Source of the DNA: Mrakia gelida
Taxonomy: Eukaryota > Basidiomycota > Tremellomycetes > Cystofilobasidiales > Mrakiaceae
Direction of reading: 5' to 3'
DNA length: 64,000 nucleotides
NCBI GenBank assembly: GCA_024345305.1
Contig: BRON01000012.1
Span: forward strand, 744,001-808,000
Part shown: one piece after another, positions 1-12,476 of the stretch
Position numbering within the stretch: the first letter of the stretch is position 1
How the letters are laid out: each line of letters begins with the position of its first letter
Made by a program: the position numbers and the translations under genes
Notes under the pieces: generated by a model
What the model was told of the DNA's origin: nothing
Databases searched by the model: none
Seen by the model: only the letters and a program-made list of their open reading frames with translations

Positions 1-318
1 AACCGACCCGCTCCCACCCCGGCTCAGGTCGCGAAGGCCATGGAGGAGTACACCTCGCTCGCTCAAGAACTCGGAAAGGAGAAGGTCCCCTCGGCTCCCG
101 ACTCGCCTCTCGTCGTGCTGGAGGATCAGGATCGACCCCAGCCTAGGTTGGATAGGAACTTGCAGGAGGGAGCGTGTGTGGTGGTGGGGAGGATCAGGGA
201 GTGTCCCGTGTTGGACATCAAGTTCGTTTGCTTGAGTGATAACGTCAGGATCGGAGCGGCGACGAGTAGTATCATCAACGCTGAGTTGGCGGTGGCTCAG
301 GGAGTTGTTCATGTTTAG
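1..318 (+). CDS. HOM2: Aspartate-semialdehyde dehydrogenase, C-terminal part (5' truncated by window edge)
   Basis: This enzyme reduces aspartyl-phosphate to aspartate semialdehyde, the second step of the threonine/methionine branch of aspartate metabolism, in the cytosol. The frame is open from base 1 to the TAG at 316-318. It reads through the family's C-terminal block: an NRPAP...V stretch, then VLE.QDRPQPRLDRN, then VVVGRIRECPVLDIKF, then a GAA..SIINAEL end. These match, in order, the C-terminus of yeast Hom2 as I remember it. The catalytic cysteine and the NADP-binding N-terminus lie outside the window. No intron is visible in this last part. The next gene begins 378 bases downstream on the same strand. 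The family call is firm. Confidence 0.93.
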   Translation, partial: NRPAPTPAQVAKAMEEYTSLAQELGKEKVPSAPDSPLVVLEDQDRPQPRLDRNLQEGACVVVGRIRECPVLDIKFVCLSDNVRIGAATSSIINAELAVAQGVVHV

Positions 319-696
319 ATTAGAACGGATGGGATTAGTTGTAAAGCGAGCTGGGACGTCGTGCGAAAGGAAACGCTCGCGTCGACGCGTCGAGAGAGAG
401 AACAAAGGATCACGTCCGATCTCGCTCTTCTTCTCGACCTTACTTCTGGCGAGAGGGAAGAAATTTTCGGTGACGCTTCAGAAGATGAAGCTGAATCCGA
501 GCTAGTGAAAATCTCATTGCTCTCTCCTCTGAATTTGTTACCCCTATTCGTTTCACCGGATCGAGCTTGCCTCCCTCGTCCGACCTCCCCTCCCTTTGAT
601 CCTCAAACGGCGACCTCACTCTCTCGCCTCGCCTCCCCAAACAACCACCATCTTCCCTCTCTTCTCTCTGATCCTAATCCCCTATACCTCTCGATA
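319..696. other. Intergenic region, HOM2 3' end / RIC8 5' region
   Basis: No gene is visible. It holds the HOM2 3' region, one GACGCGTCG palindrome near 381, and a pyrimidine-rich leader (about 560-690) directly before the next ATG. Such a leader is common before genes in this window. Confidence 0.6.
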
Positions 697-3557
697 ATGC
701 AGACCGTTCAAGCATCCAACTATACCTCCCTCTCTCCCTACAGTCCTTCGAAACAAACCTCGTACCTCTCTGTGCTCGACGGAATCATCAACGCTCTTCC
801 TTCTGCTGTCCACCCTCTCCAACGAGAGCTCCTCCTCAAGGCTCTCCTTGACGATCTGAGCTCGAACGAGCTCCCTTCTGATCGTGAGTTTGGTGTTCTG
901 TTGGTTGGTGTTCGCGGGGGTGACACGAGGATGGAGGGAGAGATGGGAGGAGAGGGAGCGAGCTCATCAAGCTGAACCTCCTTCCTTCCTCTTCCTTCCC
1001 TCTCTTCCTCCAATCCTTCCTCCCTTCGCCAGTCAAACTCCTCGCTCTTACAGCTGTCAAGACGCTAGGGCGCAATCCCATCTCGAGTGAAATCCTCGCA
1101 GAAGACAACGTGCATCCTCTAGCAGCAGCTCTGTCTCTCCCCGGCAACGGACGATCCTCTCCCCTTCGCTTCGAGTCGAGCTGACACCCGCCCTCCCCCT
1201 TCAAACGCACCCACCTCATCTTCCTCAACCTCCTTTATACAGTCCCTCGCAACGCTCCTTTCCTACGCCTCCTTACCTTCAGCTTCCTACTCCTCAACAA
1301 CGCCTCCAAGAGCAACGTCCCCTTCGAAACCAAGAAGCTCGCTCTCCCTCCCTCTCCATCGCCCCTCTTCGCCCTCGGCTCCTTCTCCCCATGCTTTCGG
1401 TTCCCCTCCAAGTCTGGAAGCTCTTAGAATCCTGGCCAACTGCTTGCTGCTGCACCAGAAGGCGAGGGAGGGGTTGATTAGGGTGGGAGGAGGAGAAGGG
1501 CTCGTTTGGGGACTCGGAATCGAAGCTGGGTCGAGGTTGGGCAATGGAAAGTCGTCGAAGAAAGAGGATGGAGAGGTGAGTCGAGAGGAAGATTTTCCGA
1601 CGTGCGAACCGGAGGATCGTTCAGCTGACACGCTTCTCTCCTCCTTTTCCTCGACCTCAGCCGAACCCTCCAACGCCAGAGATGATCTTCATCCTCGGAC
1701 GAATCCTCTTCCTCGCCACGACCAAAGCCTCTCCCTTCATCCTGAAAGCTGTCGACGAGCTCTCTCTTCTTCCTGCACTGGTCAACGTACGTCTATTTAC
1801 GAACTCGACTCTTTTGTCAAACTGCTCGCTGACTTGCCTCTCGCTCCCCGTCGTGCGTTCCCATCTCTCAGCGACTTTCGCATCCCCCGATCCCAGCACC
1901 ACCAGCCGACCCAACACCAGAGATCCTCAAACTCACCTTCAACATCCTCCTCTTCTACCCGAAGCTCAGCCCGAATCGAGTCCCGCTGCAGCACGACGGG
2001 AGCTACGAGATCGGGATCAGCGGAGACGATGGGAACGACGACAGAGGAGCGACCGCGAAGAGCATCATTGGAGATCTTTGGGAGGAGAAGCTGGACTGGT
2101 AAGTCTCCGTCTCTCTCGCATATCTCTGTTCGTCATCTGACGTGTATTTTTACCCCTCGTCTTTGCAGCCTCCTCGAACCTCTCCTCTCCCTCCTCTGCA
2201 CCTACCCTTTCCCTCAATCGGCTCTCGCCTCCCTACCTCTTCCCTCCACCCTCGCCCAAACGATCCACGCTCTCCTCACCTTCCCAACTTCTCCTCTCGC
2301 CACCATCTGGTCCCCTCCTCCACCACCTCCAAAGACAGGCTCGACCTCCCTCTTCACTCGCTTTACTCCCTCGAGGAGCCGATCACCGAGTCCAGCTCCC
2401 GAATTGAACGTCGCGGAACGGTTGGTCGAGTTGGTGGAAGGGTTGACGCGGCCTTGGGAGGCTCCTCCTCAGTTGGACGAGGATGGCATTGAGATCGGGC
2501 TGGAGGATGGGAAGGGTCGAGGGAAGGGAGTGAAGGAGGTTGAGGAGGGTTTGGCGGTCCTGTTCTTGGTGCTGGCGAGGGCTTGTTCGGTTGAGGAGAT
2601 TAGGGTGAAGGTCAAGGAGCTGGTTGTGCCGGATGATCTGTGAGTGCTGCTTCCCCTTGCACAACTGGAGATTCCTTGAGTGGCGAGAGAGAGAGTAGGC
2701 TCACTGACTCGAAACGCGTCTTGATTTTCTCGAATCGAACAGGGATCGCTCGGCCGACTCCACTCCTCTCGAACGTCGAACCGACGTGCTCGGAAGGATG
2801 CTTAGGTTGATGCTCTCGCCCATCTACCCTCAGACCAAGATCGCCGTCGGAGAAGTCTTCTTCGTGCTCGCCGAACGAAACGGTCAGTTCAGTCGCGCGT
2901 CGTCTTCGTCGCTCGTCTCTCCTCTTCGTTCGCTGACCTTCGAACATCTCTCTCGTCCATCAGCTTCGACGATGTCTGAACTCGTCGGCTACGGAAACGC
3001 AGCAGGCTTCCTCTTCTCCAAAGGTTTCTCGTCCATCCCTCCTCCAGCCGAAGAACCCTCAGCTCCCGCACCTCCTCCCAAAGAACCCAAGCACTCGACT
3101 CCCACCAAATCCAAGCCTCCAGCTCCTCCCATCAACCCGATGACGGGTCTCAACTCCTCGGGCTCGAGAGCAATGCACGACACGACCATGACGGACGAGG
3201 AGAAGGAACGGGAGGCTGAGCGACTCTTCGTTCTCTTCGAACGGATGGAGAAGAACCCCGCTGTATCGATGGGGACGGGTGGGGAGGGAGGGAAGATGAA
3301 GAACCCTGTGAGAGAAGCGGTGGAGAGTGGGAGATATGGGGATTTGGAGGATGTGAGTTCCGTTTCGTTTCCGCGATCTCTTCTCGCGACGCGACCTAAC
3401 CTTTCTTTCCTTTTCGACCGAACAGACCGAGGAGGTGAAGAGGCAGCTGGATCTGCAGGATGAGAGGGATGAGGCTGAGGCTCTCAGGGAGATGACAGCT
3501 CATAAAGCTAGGAAGGCGAAGCAGAAGGAGGAGGCCGCTGCTGCTGGTCGTGGTTGA
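697..3557 (+). CDS. RIC8: RIC8/synembryn-like G-alpha chaperone and exchange factor
   Basis: Ric8 proteins fold and activate heterotrimeric G-protein alpha subunits in the cytosol and at the plasma membrane. The gene is split by several short introns. The ATG at 697 follows a pyrimidine-rich leader. Helical-repeat segments come in the family order: an N-terminal block, EALRILANCLLLHQKAREGL near 1420-1480, FILGRILFLATTKASPFILK near 1685-1750, a LLEPLLSLLCTYPFP block near 2170, and a LGRMLRLMLSPIYPQTKIAVGE block near 2790. The C-terminal hallmark GYGNAAGFLFSKG is at about 2980-3025, followed by INPMTG and an EKEREAERLFVLFERMEKNP segment. The last exon (about 3426-3557) is a highly charged Glu/Lys/Arg tail ending in GRG. 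Joins around 1140-1400 are uncertain. The family assignment rests on the C-terminal motifs and repeat order. Confidence 0.82.
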
Positions 3558-3952
3558 TTCTCGTTTACGTTTCGTTCGTTCATTGGGTCTCGTTTCGGGT
3601 TTCGTCTTTCCTTCTTTCTTTGTTGGACGCGTTGACGCGACTATGGACTCTTCTTATAATCTACTAGCTTTCTTAATGTTTACCTTCGCATATGATACCC
3701 CCTTCTTGGTTGACTCTGCTTCGGAATCGAACGCGAGGAAAAAGGGAGGCCAGCATCGAGACGAAGGAGACGGGCGTCAAAGCTTCGTTGGTATGGACGG
3801 AGCAATCTTTCTCGTCCAAGACAATATTTTAAGGTACAACGTTCTGAGATCGTTGAAAGCAACACTGAAGAGAGATCAAAAACTAAACAGAAACCGACTC
3901 CGAGCCTTTCCTCGTCCCGCTCCCTCCCTCACCCGCATCCCCACCCCAGCTC
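3558..3952. other. Convergent 3' region between RIC8 and the reductase gene
   Basis: Tail-to-tail intergenic sequence of about 395 bases, relatively AT-rich around 3650-3700 and 3820-3890, as expected for two facing 3' UTRs and polyadenylation regions. No gene is seen. Confidence 0.6.
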
Positions 3953-6900
3953 TCAGTTCAAGAACCCAGTCTTTCTCCACGATCCGATCCACTTGGCGAC
4001 CCTGAGAGAGAAAAGCAAAGCAAGAGTCGAGAGGGTCAGCGAAAGAGCTCGTTCGAACGAGACGCGAATTCGAACGAAAGGACTCACAGAGCGTCATCTG
4101 CAACAGGAGCGGCAGCCAAGCTAGGAGAGAGCTTCTCCGAGAGCTCAGTAGAGAGAGGGTATCTCTTTCCAGCGGGAGGAGCGTTGGCGACGACAGGAGG
4201 GTCGTATTTGTCTGAGCGAGCGAAGGGAGGAGAAGCGCGCGTCGTCGTCAGTTGTTGTTCTTTCTTCGTCGACGCGTTCATGAGCTTCGAGGGAAGAAAC
4301 TCACTGGTGAAGAACTCGAGCAGCTTCCTCGTAGGGTTCGATACGTCTTCCTTCGACTCTCCGAGCAACCTGACCCACTCCTTGGGCTCAACAGCCTCGA
4401 ACTTCAGTCCGGCTCGAGCGAGGGAGGGCAAGATCTGGTCCTTCCAGTAAACGAGCTTTGGCATGACGACGTGGTAGCAGCGAGATTCTGTATCCGAGGT
4501 AGATGGGATGGTGACGAGCTCGAGGATGGCGGAGGCGGCGTAGTCGACGGGGAGCCAGGAGGGTTGGTCGGCGAGAGCAGGAAGAGCGTGGAGGGTGTCG
4601 ACGGACTGAGGACGAGAAGACGCGATGCGATCAGTTCGAGCTCGAGAGCGAAGAAAGGCGACGAGAGAAGGACTCACCTTGAAGATGAGAGAGATAGCTT
4701 CGGACTCGTTCCAAACTCCGTTGACGGTATCTCCTACCATCTGACCGATTCCTGCGAAAGCGAGAGATAGAAGAAGGGCCCGAGGTCAACGACCAGTCGA
4801 AAGCAAACGAGGAAAGGGAGAACTCGAACTCACTGAGGACTCCAGCTTGAAGAGGAGTCGTCTGAGACCAGATCTGGCACAGTTTCTCTACGGTCCACTT
4901 GGATCTAAGAGAGCGAGAGAGAAAAAGCCAGGTCAGTCGAGCGAGAGGGAAGCGACGCGTCGAAGTCGAAGAAGAAAGAAACTGAGCTCACCTCGCGTAT
5001 CCCATCCCTTGAGCTACGTTCGGATCCTCCGTCACAGCTTCGGGAACTGGTCCAGGTCCAGGCCAAGCGAAGACGGCGGAGACGGAAGAGCTGAAGTAGA
5101 AGCTGGCGGCGGCGGTGGGGTTTCCGACGGCGAGGGTTGCGAGGTTGAACGCGCCTCGGATGTGAGGATCGAAGGATCCGACGGCGAGGTTGAAGTTGAC
5201 AGCTGTGGTGGAAGAACAGATGCGTTTAGTCAGATTGCGTGAGATGCGACTTCGAAGACGAGAAGGGAGTCCATCGACTCACACCAAGCGTTGTGCAAAA
5301 TCATCGTCACCGAGGCCTTGATCTCCTCGTAGACCTCCTCCTTGAGTCCGAGTCGATCCTGGGACAGGTCTGAAGCGAGACATACGAGTCGGCTCTCATC
5401 CTTAGACCGAGGGTTATCGAGTCTTCGAGTGGCGAGCGACTCGAGGACTCGAGCCTTCGCGTCCGAATCGTTTCTCGCTCGAGCGAGGGCGTAGACTTTG
5501 TCGACGTCGGGACGAGAGAGGAGGAGGTCGAGGATATAGGATCCGAGAGATCCAGTAGCTCCAGTGAGAACGACCTAGAGAGAGAGGAAGAGGTGGTCAG
5601 TCTAGAGATGCTCGAGCGGGTCGACAAAGACAAGAACGAGGGCTCACGGTCTTGAGCGAGGGTGTCGAAGGACTGGGCTTGCAACCGGAAGGGATCTCGA
5701 GGTTTCGATACGTTTCGACCAGCTGGAGCATCTGCTCCACTTGAGTAGGTCCTTCGTCGATCTTAGAACCCGAGGCGAGAGCAACGAGGAACGCAGCCAT
5801 CCTATTTATGAGGCGAAGAGGAGACGGATCAGCGACACTTCGAAGGGATGATTTTTATACGAGAGGTCGCTGAAACTCACTTGGAGATCGAGGGACGATC
5901 AAAGACGAAGTTCGTAGAGAGCTTAGTACCTTTGAGGTCGAGCTCCTGAAGAAGAGAGAGGGAGAAAGGAGGTGTTAGGGAAACGCGACGGGGACGCGAC
6001 GAGCGAAGCAACTCACTCGTTGGATCTGGTTTCTAATCCTTCCAGCCTCCAGACTGTCCAGACCAAACTCGAAGAGATCCGTCTCCCTATCCAACCCCGT
6101 CTCCCTCCCAGCAGTCTTCGCAACGACCTCCTTCAGCCAGCTCTCGACCTCCTCGACCGATCCAACTGCCTTCTTCTCGACACCCTCTTCCTCCTCTCCC
6201 TCCAACCTTCTGTAGACTCCGTCGATGACCTCCTTGAAAGAAGCGTACACCTTCGGGCGAAGGAAGGATCCCTTATCGGCTCGAGGGATCACCGTGCCCG
6301 CTGGAAGGAAGACGAGCATCTCTTCGGAGAGCTGAGAGTGGGAGGGAGCGGCGGAGTTGGCGAGGTTGATCGCGCTCTGGACGAGCTTGAAGAGTTCGGC
6401 GGGAGGAAGGGAAGGGTCGACCGATGGGGAGAGAATGATGAGAGCTCCGATTTGAGATCGTCCGGATCCAAAGACGACGGCGTCGCTGATCGCTGGACAG
6501 ACGGCGCGAAGAGTCGATTCGATGGAGACGGGAGAAGTCTTCTCGCCGTTGACCTGGAAGGAGATCAAGACCGACGTCAGCGACGAAGCTGCGGAGATGG
6601 TAGACATAACTTGACTGACCATGACGAGAGTGTCGTCGAGACGTCCGACGAACTTCCAAGCGTCTTTGATCTCGGGGTGCTGGTTTGGAAGAACGAGGGA
6701 AGAAAGCGATGATCAACTTCGTTGGCTTCCGTCTTCGACTCCTTTGGACTCCGAGTCAATCGAGCCTACCTTGGTGAAGAGATCCTTGGTCGAGAATCCT
6801 CCTTCTGGGTTGTTCGAGACCACAGCGGTCGGCCAGCCCTTCTTGACGACCAACTCGAACTTCCCCTCGCCTTGATCGACGAAGTCGGCGTACTGCTTGA

Positions 6901-8693
6901 TGAGAGGATGAGCGAAAGGACCACTCGATCGAAGCCAGAGCCAGTAGGGATCCGTATTGAAATCCCTGAAGCTGGTCATGAGCTGTGAAGGACGGTCAAA
7001 GAGAGGAAAGATGAGCTCAAACTTTGTCGGCGAGCTCGAGGGAGAGACGGGACGCGACGAACCTGTCCCAGCTCAGTAAGGCCGTAGTGACCAGCGAGTC
7101 GGACTCCATGAGAGACGAGAAGGTCTCCAAGCTCGTCGGGACCTACGAAAAAAACGAGAGAAGGTCAGGAACGAGCTGTCTCACCTCGAGAAGTCGGTGG
7201 TAAAACTCACAAGGAGACCCTCCGAAAAGACAGAGTTCCATCTGCTTCAGAACTTGAATCCCTTCGTCCGACTCTGCGAGAAGCTTGTAGCTGAGAAATC
7301 GAAGCGTAACATCAGTGAAAGCTGGCGAGGTCGAAGGAGAGGAAGGAAAACGCACGCGAAAGGGACGGCGAAGAGAGCTTGTACATTCATCCTCTCATCC
7401 TTGTTTCCAGAGCAGATCGGCGATTGAAGGAGCTTGAGGATGTTCCCTTGGGTCAAAGGAAGAGTAGAGGCGGGGAAAAGGTAGAGAGGTCGTCCGCTGA
7501 GGAAGGCTCGGTAGAGGCACGAGTGACCGTGGTTCTGGAGAGAGTGAAAGGACGAAGAGCGAGACAAGTCAGCGACGAGTTGGGTAGTGGACGAGGGGGG
7601 AGAAGACGAACGTGGTATAGAGGAAGGGTAGTCAAACCAGTCAGTCCGAAGTTCGAGCTGAAGTTTCCCATCGACTTTCCGTGACTGAAAAAGGGAGAGA
7701 AACGAGTCAGCACGACTTCGACGCGTTCGAGAAAGAGACGAGACGAGGGCTCACCTGAGAACGATGGGCTTGGGGAAGCCAGTACTTCCACTGGAATGAA
7801 CGATGAAGGCTCCAAGGTTGGCTTCCTCCTCTCCAGTAAGCCTCCAGTCCCAAGGTCCGACTCCCTGAGCGATGATCTCGTTGCTGTAGACCGAAGGGTC
7901 GGCCTGAGGGACGAACTGGACTTGCGAGCCTGAGGCGACGAGTTGAGCAAGGGCTTCTTGGACTGGAGCAGCGTAGGTGTGATGAGCGATGATGTGGGTG
8001 GAGTTGGTGAGGGTGAGAAGATGAGCGATGGCTGGTGGAGGGTTGTTGACGCTGCGAGCAAGAGGAAGAAAGGGTGAGCGCGAGGACCTCGACGCGACGT
8101 TCGATCTCTTTGCTCGACGTACCTGATGAAAAGGACGCCTGTGAGAGTGGGGGAAACAGGTCAGGATATAGAAGTTGGTCGTGGTATTGGCTGAAAGACT
8201 GACAGAATCCCATTCGAAGCAACGCCCACTCCTGAAGAAAGCAAAGAAGTCGAAGAAATGGAGGACAGATGAGCTCGCGTTATCATCGCTCCAGAGCATG
8301 ATTCCCGAGGGAAGCGTGCTTACCATAACTACATAGTCGAGTCCGGACGGAGCCATGATAGCGATTCTCATCTCAGTCGTCGTATCTCCCTTCGAACGAA
8401 CAGGGAGCCCTCCTCCGTTCGACGAAGCGTAAAAGTTGGCGAGCAGAGTTGCAGCATCGTTGAGTTGCGAGAAGGAGTAGAGAGCGAACTCGAGATTCTT
8501 GTCTGGGACTCCGAGGATGGGCAGCGATGGGTTGGTGGCTGAGAGGGGAATGAACGAAAGTCAGCTGGCGACGAGTGCGAAAGTGAACCGAGGTGTGCGA
8601 GGGGGCGAGGGAGAAGAGGATTGGGAGTCGAGCTTTCCGCAACGACCACGACCTCTCCAGTCCCCTTTTAACCGACAACGAGGGCTGGAGCAT
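3953..8693 (-). CDS. NRPS-like adenylation-carrier-thioester reductase (A-T-R) enzyme
   Basis: Enzymes of this architecture activate a carboxylic acid as its adenylate, load it on a phosphopantetheine arm and release it reductively as an aldehyde or alcohol. Spliced exons, N to C: an adenylation domain with SSGSTGFPKPI (7755-7790), HYGLTELGQ (near 7070), the fungal-reductase signature VGRLDD...NGEKTSP (6550-6650) and VVFGSGRSQIGALII; a carrier domain with DLFEFGLDSL (6040-6080; the Ser takes the cofactor); and a reductase domain with TGATGSLGSYILD (5530-5575), YARSKWTVEKL (4900-5000, YxxxK) and NGVW...EAISLIFK. The frame meets a stop at 4084, but that TGA sits inside a good GTGAGT donor. Splicing to 3990-4000 adds a last exon VAKWIGSWRKTGFLN, an ending typical of fungal A-T-R proteins. 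The start is uncertain; the ATG at 8693 needs one short intron near 8540-8580. The substrate cannot be read from the sequence. Confidence 0.85.
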
Positions 8694-9587
8694 ACAGCCC
8701 TTCCTCTGAATCTCCCCTGCTGCTCAAGGAGACTCGCCAGCTGCTCAGGATAGCTCTTCAGGTCTCGTCGAAGCTCGACCTCGGGTCCTTCCCGATCATC
8801 CTCCCTCCCTCCTTCCTTCCTCGCTCCTCCCTCCTTCCCTTCGACTGCTCGGCAACTTCGAAACCCAGCTACCCTCTCCTCTCCCTCTCCTCTCATCCTC
8901 TTCAACTCTTCTGGATCGGATCCAGTATCTGCGTTCCCTCCTTGGCTCGAGCTCAACCTCTTCGAGTTAAGCTCACCGATCGGCCTCCTTCGGCTCCTCC
9001 CAGCACCTCGACTACCGTATCAATCTCGACCTTCCTCCGATGTCATATCACTCACCTATGCAGTGTCGAACGAGAGCGTTCACCGAGGGAGGGTAGGAGC
9101 TTGTAGGCGACATCGGTGTTTCTGAGGGAGGGAAGGAGGGAGTTCAGCCCACGCAGCAAAACGCGACCTTCCCTCTCCGGTCCGCCCAATCCCTTTCCTG
9201 CCTTCCTTCCTCCTTAGCTCCCTTACAGCAAGGAAGGACACGGCGATACAAGGACCGACGGGCTCCCTTGGCGAACTCGAGACGAACTCACCAATTTTAA
9301 CGAATCCAAGGTTCAAGTTGGGAGTTGTTTCGTTGTCGATAGAGGTCCGAGGCTTTCAACCTCTCGATGACCCTGGACCAACTTGAGACGGAGGGTCCTC
9401 CTTCTCGCTCGGAGATCCCAGTGATTCAGTTTTGTATCAGCTGTTACAGGATCCTTACTATCCGTACCAGAATCAGTACAAGAGACTCTCGCACCCGACT
9501 TCGACAGAGTTCTGCACCAACCCCCACCTTCTCCCCCTTGTTGCCCCTCCCTCTCTCTACTTACCCCATCATCTACCATCTTCAAAG
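8694..9587. promoter_or_regulatory. Divergent promoter region between the A-T-R gene and the MFS transporter
   Basis: About 890 bases with no supported gene. The left part (8760-9060) is a pyrimidine-rich stretch. The right 366 bases (9201-9566) are the left arm of a large inverted repeat and end only 21 bases before the transporter ATG, so the arm must carry the transporter's 5' UTR and probably part of its promoter. Several GATA cores lie in it, for example CGATAG near 9337. GATA factors control nitrogen-source permeases in fungi, so a regulatory role is possible but not shown. Confidence 0.5.
9201..9566 (+). repeat. Inverted repeat, left arm (366 bp)
   Basis: This arm is the reverse complement of 13302-13667 over its full length. 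I see only about three single-base differences, all near the 9500-9560 end. The boundaries are sharp: outside the arms the sequences share nothing obvious. There are no TG...CA ends, and no flanking target-site duplication is visible. It lies immediately upstream of the MFS transporter ATG (9588). Confidence 0.93.
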
Positions 9588-12476
9588 ATGGACACCACCT
9601 ACGACGACGAGAAGAAGGAGCAGATTGAGCATGTAGAGAACCTCGAGTCCTCGCCAGTCACCTTCGAGAGTACGTTCCAACCATCTTCAACTTCGACCGG
9701 AGCATCTCGCTGACTTCGTTTCTTCGTCTGTTCCATCCACAGACGAGCCAACTCCCTCTTCTAATGGATTCTGGGCTCGAAACTTCCTCCCTCGAGACTC
9801 CCAAAGGTTAGCACTTCACCCTTCTCTCTCGAAGTCGCGCGAGACGAGACGAGATCGCGACGACGAGAAGACCGGGTTCGCTGACGCCCTTCCTTCCTTC
9901 TCCACCTCTTCCAACTTCCTTCTGCCCATCCTTCTCTTCTTCAACCCTCCAGAGCTTACAATCTTGCCTGTGAGGAGTTCAACGACGCTGACGGGAACTT
10001 CGTGGTCGATCCGGCGGAGGAGAAGAAGCTGGTTCGTCGCGCACACCCTCCCTCTCCCCCTCCCTCCTCCTCTCGCACTTGGCACCATCCCAAAATCGCT
10101 TCCCATCGCCTACCTCTTCCTCCCTTGTCAACACCTACCCTCAACTCTTTGCTCTCCTCTCCTTCGTCGCCTCCTTTCGCCAGCTCTCTCGTCGCGAAGT
10201 CTGACACTTCGACTCGTTCTTCTTCCTCTTCCTTCCAGGTCAGGAAGATCGATTGGGTCGTTATGCCCATCCTTCTCGGCTGCTACATGTTCTACTACGT
10301 CGACAAGACTACTCTCTCCTACGCCGCTCTCTACGGTATCAAGGCGGATCTCAAGCTCAAGGGGACGGACTACTCGACGCTCGGTTCGATTTTCTACCTC
10401 GGTTGGCTGGCCTGGGCCGTGCCTGGAAACATGCTCATCCAGAAGGTTCAGATCGGTCGCTACTTGGGAATCAACGTCTTGTGAGTTTGCTTGACGGGGA
10501 AGAACTTCAGCTTCGGTTTTAGCTGACTCGCTCCCGTTCTTCGTCCTCGTCGCTTCCTCCAGCCTCTGGGGTGTCTTCCTCGCCGCTCAGGCCGCCACTA
10601 AGACCTACCACGCCGAGCTTGCTCTTCGATTCGTCTCCGGAATGGTGAGTGACCCGCCTTGCCTTCCTCTCGCCTCGGCTCTCCACCGACTCGTTCTTGC
10701 ACCCCGCTCGACCCTCGACTTCGAGCAGAACTGACGACCTTGATCATTTCTCGTTTCAGTTCGAGGCTGTCGCAGATCCTTGCTTCATGGCCGTGACGAT
10801 CATGTGGTACACTCGACGAGAACAACGTGAGTTCATGCTGAAAACGAGTCGAGTCGACGCGTAGCCCTCTCGCTGACGTCTTGTTACTTTTGTATCTTCC
10901 CCTGAACAGCCATCAGGATTGGAATTTGGTACTCCGCCAACGTGAGTTTTGGAGTCTGATGCCTCAAAGGCAGTCGTTCACAGAGACAGCGAGACGAACT
11001 CGACGCGTCGAACGTATGCTGACCTGTTTTGATCGCCTCCTCCTCTTCCAGGGTCTCGGCCTCTCCTTCGGTGGTCTCATCGGATACGGAATTGGAACCA
11101 TCAACTCTCACATCGCCAACTGGCGCCTCGAGTTCTTGATCGTTGGAGCCATCTGCGCCGCTTGGGGAGCGACGGTCTTCTTCGCTCTTCCCTCTTCCCC
11201 TATGAACACTGGTACGTCGGATCTTCTGTATTCTCACTCGCGTACTCTCTCCCATTTACTGACTTCTTTTCGTTTCTCATCTCGCGCGACCTCAGCCTGG
11301 CTCTCCCCTCGAGAGAAGTCGCTCGCCGTCGCTCGATTGCAATCCAACCAAACCGGAATCGAGAGCAAGGAGTTCAAGTGGTACCAGATCTGGGAGGCTT
11401 TCAAGGACTGGAAGACCTACGCCTTCTTCCTCTTCGCCGTCAGCGGAAACGTTCCTTCGGTGAGTCGATGCACCTCGATCTGCTTCGAACGCGTCCTCAC
11501 TCCAGCTGACCCCTCCCTCCCCTTCGCTACTTTTCTAGTCTGGAGTCTCGAACTTCGGTACCCTCATCGTCAAGGGACTCGGCTACTCGAACATTGCTAC
11601 CACCCTACTTCAGGTGAGATCCTCGCAGCAGAAGCCGTTCGTTCTTCGACGACTCAACTGACGCGATTGCTGCTCTCCTTTTTTCCCCTTAGATTCCCTA
11701 CGGAGCCTTCACCAGTCTGGTCATCCTCTTCTGTGTCTTCCTCAACGACAAACTTCGACCCAACATGCGAACAGTCGTGAGTATAGCAGCGTCTTCATCT
11801 CGCGGGTCGTTGTCAACGAGCTGACTCGCTTTGTTCTCTTTGCTTTCAGGTTATGGCCATCTCCATCCTCCCCAATTTGGCGGGAACGCTCTCGCTCCTC
11901 CTCGTTCCCGACAAGTTCAAGGTCGTTCGACTCCTCGCTTACTACTGCACCGGAATCTGTGAGTCTCTTCCGTCCTTCTCCTCGTCGAAGATCATCGTCG
12001 CTCGACGCTGACTTCCGCCCTCCTCGTCCCTTAGCCAACGCCGCCTTCGTTCTCGGTCTCTCCCTGCTCGGAGGCAACGTCTCTGGGCAGTCTAAGAAGC
12101 TGGTCACAATGGCGAGTTTGGGGTTGGGCATGTGTGTTGGCAACATGTACGTCCTCTCTCACTCTTCTTCCTCGCGACGTCGAAACTCCCTCGCTGACTC
12201 GCTTCGAATCCCTTTCTCCCTCTCTTCAGCATCGGCCCCTACTTCTACCTCACCAGCCAGGCTCCCAAGTACTCGCTCGGATTCGCCTCGATGATCTTCT
12301 GCAATATCCTCAAGCTCGTCATCGTTCTCTTCCTCAGGTTCATGTTCCAGAGGGCCAACCGAATCCGAGACGAGGCGAAGGCTCGAGGAGATTACGACCA
12401 CCTTCCTCCCGCTAAGGACTGGGCCTTCGCGGACAAGACCGACTGGGAGAATATTCACTTCCGATACGTCTATTAG
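9588..12476 (+). CDS. MFS transporter, anion:cation symporter (allantoate permease / Dal5-like) family
   Basis: A 12-helix plasma-membrane symporter of the family that imports allantoate, ureidosuccinate, nicotinate and similar organic anions in fungi. It starts at ATG 9588 with a charged cytosolic N-terminus rich in Asp/Glu/Lys. About a dozen short introns split it. TM1 begins at KIDWVVMPILLGCYMFYYVDK (10240-10310), the usual start of this family. Then follow LGSIFYLGWLAWAVPGN, LWGVFLAAQAATKTY, RFVSGMFEAVADPCF, WYTRREQP.RIGIWYSAN, and GLSFGGLIGYGIG with NWRLEFLIVGAICAAWG, all matching the family order. The second half includes ILPNLAGTLSLLLVP and a cytosolic tail ending FRYVY. The substrate cannot be read. 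It is flanked by near-perfect inverted repeats, and its promoter faces the A-T-R enzyme. Confidence 0.9.
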
